17,145 nucleotides of DNA from an uncultured Eubacteriales bacterium (GTDB lineage: Bacteria > Bacillota > Clostridia > Oscillospirales > Acutalibacteraceae). The number at the start of each line of letters is the position of its first letter. The stretch's first letter is position 1. This document shows, one piece after another, positions 14,636 through 17,145 of this stretch. A program made the translations under genes and the position numbers. Where the stretch lies: assembly GCA_934444895.1 (NCBI GenBank), contig CAKSDA010000024.1, positions 1 through 17,145 of the forward strand, read 5' to 3'. The notes under the pieces were generated by a model that made no database searches, had not been told where the DNA came from, and worked only from the letters and a program-made list of their open reading frames with translations.

Positions 14636-14693
14636 CAATGCCTTCGGAGGTTTTTGAAAAAGGTACTTTCCAAAAACCAATCCGAAGGCATTG
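14636..14693. repeat. Long imperfect inverted repeat between asp23 and tyrA
   Basis: A 13-bp perfect outer stem (14636-14648 with 14681-14693) and an 8-bp inner stem (GGTTTTTG 14649-14656 with CAAAAACC 14671-14678) are separated by a 2-nt bulge (14679-14680). They enclose a 14-nt loop that can add three A-T pairs. There is no T run after the stem on the + strand, so it is not a classical terminator for asp23. It may be a dispersed palindromic repeat, an mRNA stabiliser, or part of a tyrA leader. The stem holds a CTTCGG that could form a UUCG tetraloop, followed by GGAGG and five T residues. Confidence 0.75.
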
Positions 14694-14710
14694 TTCGAAG
14701 GGATATATAA

Positions 14711-15571
14711 ATGAACATTTCAATAACGGGGCTTGGCTTGATCGGAGGTTCGCTTGCTAAAGCCTTTAAATACTATACTGAAAACCGCGTTATCGGTTCC
14801 GATATTGATGAAAATGTGCTGGACATGGCAGTTGGCGTGGGGGCAATAGACGAAAAGGCAAAAGAAGTTCCTGATGCTGATATTTACTTTTTGGCAATGT
14901 CACCGGCCAACACTGTTATGTATCTTGAAAAAAACGCTCACGCAATGAAAAAGGGAGCAATAGTAACGGATGTTTGCGGAATTAAAGCTTTAATAACCGA
15001 AAAGTGCAATAAGGTATGCATGGAAAACGGGCTTAGGTTTGTAGGCGGTCACCCTATGGCGGGACGCGAAGTAAGCGGCTTTGAAAATTCTGTGCATGAT
15101 CTTTTCGTAAACAGGAGCTACATATTTACAAAAATAAGGCAAACCGATATAAAAGCGGTGGAAACGCTTGAAAATTTGGTGTTAAAGATCGGGGTTAATC
15201 ACATTACAATAACCGATCCTAAAAATCATGACAGAATGATTGCTTTTACTTCACAGCTGCCTCATATTTTGGCCGGGGCATATATGAAAAGCCCTACAAG
15301 TAAAGAGCACAACGGTTTTTCCGCAGGGAGTTATCACGATGTTTCAAGGGTGTCGTCCGTAGATGAAAATTTATGGTCGGAACTGTTTTTGGATAACAAA
15401 GAATATTTGGAAAAAGAGCTTGAAATATTGGAGAGCAACATTAGAAAATACCGTGTTGCGCTACAGAGTAATGACAGAGAGGCTCTTTTAAATCTAATAA
15501 AAGAAAGCCGAATTTTAAAGGAGAACGACCGCAAACACAACGGCAAAGAAGCTCCGCATAAATTCGGATAG
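14711..15571 (+). CDS. tyrA: Prephenate dehydrogenase (tyrosine biosynthesis)
   Basis: This enzyme oxidatively decarboxylates prephenate to 4-hydroxyphenylpyruvate with NAD(P)+. It has 286 residues, the length of a catalytic domain without chorismate mutase or ACT regulatory fusions. It has the Rossmann motif GLGLIGGS (7-14), followed by Asp31 at the end of the second strand (GSDID), which favours NAD+. The family motif GGHPMAGRE is at 112-120, and the helical domain has SQLPHILAGA (181-190) and the FSAGSYHDVSRV segment. GAAGGGA (14697-14703) is the ribosome binding site, 7 nt before the ATG. The upstream inverted repeat may affect its expression. pncB follows after 15 nt. Lacking an ACT domain, feedback control by tyrosine is not evident from the sequence. 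Confidence 0.95.
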   Translation: MNISITGLGLIGGSLAKAFKYYTENRVIGSDIDENVLDMAVGVGAIDEKAKEVPDADIYFLAMSPANTVMYLEKNAHAMKKGAIVTDVCGIKALITEKCNKVCMENGLRFVGGHPMAGREVSGFENSVHDLFVNRSYIFTKIRQTDIKAVETLENLVLKIGVNHITITDPKNHDRMIAFTSQLPHILAGAYMKSPTSKEHNGFSAGSYHDVSRVSSVDENLWSELFLDNKEYLEKELEILESNIRKYRVALQSNDREALLNLIKESRILKENDRKHNGKEAPHKFG

Positions 15572-15586
15572 AGTAGGGGAAGTAAA

Positions 15587-17026
15587 ATGAAAGAAAACTT
15601 AACAATGCTGTTTGATTTATATGAACTTACAATGGCGAATGGCATATACTATTCACCCAAAAGGGATTCAATATGCTATTTTGATATGTTTTTCAGAAGG
15701 GTGCCGGATGATGGCGGATTTGCAATTATGGCGGGGCTCAGCCAGCTTATTGAATACTTAAAGGATCTTAAGTTTTCAGATGAAGATATAAGGTATTTAA
15801 AAAGCCTTAATTTGTTCGGTGAAGAATTTTTAAATTATCTTGCAAACTTTGAGTTTGCCTGCGATGTTTGGGCAATACCGGAAGGAACGCCGATATTTCC
15901 AAAAGAGCCTATTGTCACCGTAAGAGGTCCGGCTCTTCAGGCATTTTTAATAGAAACCATGCTTCTTTTAATTATTAACCATCAGTCGCTTATTGCAACA
16001 AAAGCCAACAGAATAGTAAGAGCGGCAGGAGGCAGACCGGTTTTGGAATTCGGCGCAAGAAGGGCTCATGGCCCGGACGCGGCGGTGCTCGGAGCCAGAG
16101 CCGCAATAATAGGAGGATGCGCCGGTACTTCGTGTGTTAAGTCGGCAATGGATTTCGGTGCAAAACCATCCGGCACTATGGCGCATAGTTGGGTGCAAAT
16201 GTTTGAAAGTGAATATGATGCTTTTAAAACCTATGCAGAGGAATATCCCGACAGTTGCCTTCTTTTGGTTGACACATATAATGTTTTAAAATCCGGAATA
16301 CCTAATGCAATAAAAGTATTTGACGAGGTTCTTGCTCCTAAGGGTTACAGGCCGCTTGGGGTTAGAATTGACAGCGGTGATATTACCTATCTTACAAAAA
16401 AAGTACGCAAAATGTTGGATGACGCAGGGTATAGTGACTGCAAAATATGTGTATCAAATTCTCTTGATGAATATCTTATTAGAGATATGATTATGCAGGG
16501 AGCGGCCGTTGACAGCTTTGGAGTTGGAGAGCGGCTTATAACCTCATCTTCGGAAGCGGTTTTCGGCGGTGTTTATAAACTGTCGGCAATTGAAACAAAA
16601 GAGGGCAATATAATACCTAAAATTAAAATAAGTGAGAATACAACAAAAATTACAATACCTTCGTTTAAAAAGGTTTGGCGTTTGTTTGACAGGGAGAGCG
16701 GTAAAGCCATTGCTGATGTTATAACGCTTCATAACGAGGTTATAAATGACAATGAGGATTATGAAATATTTGATCCTGAGCATACCTGGAAGAGAAAGAA
16801 AATCACAAACTTTACAGCAAAACCGCTGGCGGTAAAGGTCTTTGATAAGGGTGAACAGATTTACAGTTGTCCGAGCCTTACAGAATCGGCAAAATATTGT
16901 AAAGACCAAATTGAAACATTATGGGATGAGGTTAAGCGTTTTGAAAAACCGCACACCTATTATGTTGATTTGTCACAGAACCTTTGGGATGAGCGCTATA
17001 CACTGCTTAAAGAGCATTCGTTTTAA
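15587..17026 (+). CDS. pncB: Nicotinate phosphoribosyltransferase (NAD salvage)
   Basis: This enzyme joins nicotinate to PRPP to give nicotinate mononucleotide, the entry step of the Preiss-Handler NAD salvage route. Its 479 residues match the longer bacterial/eukaryote-like subfamily. Key motifs are TMLFDLYELTMANG (6-19), EFGARRAHGPDAA (154-166), and GTMAHSWVQMF (196-206), with His200 at the position that is phosphorylated in the family. VDTYN is at 228-232 and VRIDSGD at 259-265. A phosphate-binding GVGERLITS segment follows near 315-325. A Cys/His-containing C-terminal domain ends the protein. GGGGA lies 6 nt before the ATG. It is probably co-transcribed with tyrA. No terminator is recognisable directly downstream. 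Confidence 0.96.
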   Translation: MKENLTMLFDLYELTMANGIYYSPKRDSICYFDMFFRRVPDDGGFAIMAGLSQLIEYLKDLKFSDEDIRYLKSLNLFGEEFLNYLANFEFACDVWAIPEGTPIFPKEPIVTVRGPALQAFLIETMLLLIINHQSLIATKANRIVRAAGGRPVLEFGARRAHGPDAAVLGARAAIIGGCAGTSCVKSAMDFGAKPSGTMAHSWVQMFESEYDAFKTYAEEYPDSCLLLVDTYNVLKSGIPNAIKVFDEVLAPKGYRPLGVRIDSGDITYLTKKVRKMLDDAGYSDCKICVSNSLDEYLIRDMIMQGAAVDSFGVGERLITSSSEAVFGGVYKLSAIETKEGNIIPKIKISENTTKITIPSFKKVWRLFDRESGKAIADVITLHNEVINDNEDYEIFDPEHTWKRKKITNFTAKPLAVKVFDKGEQIYSCPSLTESAKYCKDQIETLWDEVKRFEKPHTYYVDLSQNLWDERYTLLKEHSF

Positions 17027-17067
17027 AATAGCATTTTAATAAAATAATAAAAGGAGCTTGTATTCAA

Positions 17068-17118
17068 ATGAACTGCCCCAGATTGTGCAGACAGTACAAA
17101 AAAGACTACCTAAAGTAG
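17068..17118 (+). CDS. Possible 16-residue ORF, or 5' end of a frameshifted gene, at the window edge
   Basis: A good ribosome binding site (AAAAGGAG, 17049-17056) sits 11 nt before ATG 17068, which opens a 16-codon frame containing two Cys and many Lys/Arg. It ends at TAG 17116-17118. A neighbouring frame (codons from 17070) is open to the window end and reads like a helical protein start, ELPQIVQTVQKRLPKVE. So the ATG and the coding frame may differ by one base (frameshift or sequencing error), or the short ORF may be real. The window ends before this can be decided. Low confidence. Confidence 0.3.
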   Translation: MNCPRLCRQYKKDYLK

Positions 17119-17145
17119 AAAATAAAATTTCAAGCAACAAACTGA

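Noticed and set aside
14636..14693. Calling the asp23-tyrA inverted repeat a rho-independent terminator
   Set aside because: No T tract follows the stem on the + strand, and the bases after it are the tyrA ribosome binding site.
16544..16909. 121-codon antisense frame opposite pncB
   Set aside because: It is opposite a conserved enzyme, without start signals or family resemblance.

Overview
This window looks like a chromosomal segment from an endospore-forming, anaerobic Clostridia-type Firmicute (probably Oscillospirales/Ruminococcaceae-like, though no rRNA or species marker is present). The evidence is a complete spoIIIA operon with spoIIIAA-AH in order, an Asp23-family protein, a bacterial V/A-type ATPase operon of the clostridial kind, AT-rich DNA and strong GGAGG-type ribosome binding sites. 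All convincing genes lie on the + strand, and no mobile element, tRNA, rRNA or CRISPR was seen.

Positions 1-7206 hold most of a V/A-type ATPase operon in the order I (5'-truncated by the window edge), K, F, E, A, B, D. I and K form the membrane ion path, A3B3 is the catalytic head, D and F form the central stalk, and E is part of the peripheral stalk. Subunits C and G/H are not between I and D, so they must be upstream or elsewhere. Three things stand out. Subunit D has an ACG codon where its ATG should be, perfectly placed behind a consensus Shine-Dalgarno. Subunit K carries an extra N-terminal membrane pair and a Gln/Thr-rich linker. A 169-bp gap with hairpin potential separates E from A.

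Positions 7222-9156 encode a zinc-ribbon / kinase-fold / transmembrane / three-PASTA protein whose Lys, HRD and DFG catalytic residues all appear to be lost. It looks like a pseudokinase with an outward-facing, cell-wall-sensing end. It is the last gene before a strong hairpin terminator (9190-9223) and so appears to be the distal gene of the ATPase transcription unit.

Positions 9228-14205 hold the spoIIIA operon, preceded by a candidate sigma-E promoter. The genes are tightly packed with several ATGA overlaps. They encode the mother-cell part of the SpoIIIA-SpoIIQ channel: ATPase AA, membrane proteins AB-AF, and ring proteins AG and AH. A GC-rich spacer of about 160 bp between spoIIIAG and spoIIIAH can be drawn as a three-way-junction RNA.

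Positions 14206-17145 hold an asp23-family gene with its own sigma-A-like promoter, a long imperfect inverted repeat, tyrA (prephenate dehydrogenase), pncB (nicotinate phosphoribosyltransferase), and a possible small or frameshifted ORF at the right edge.
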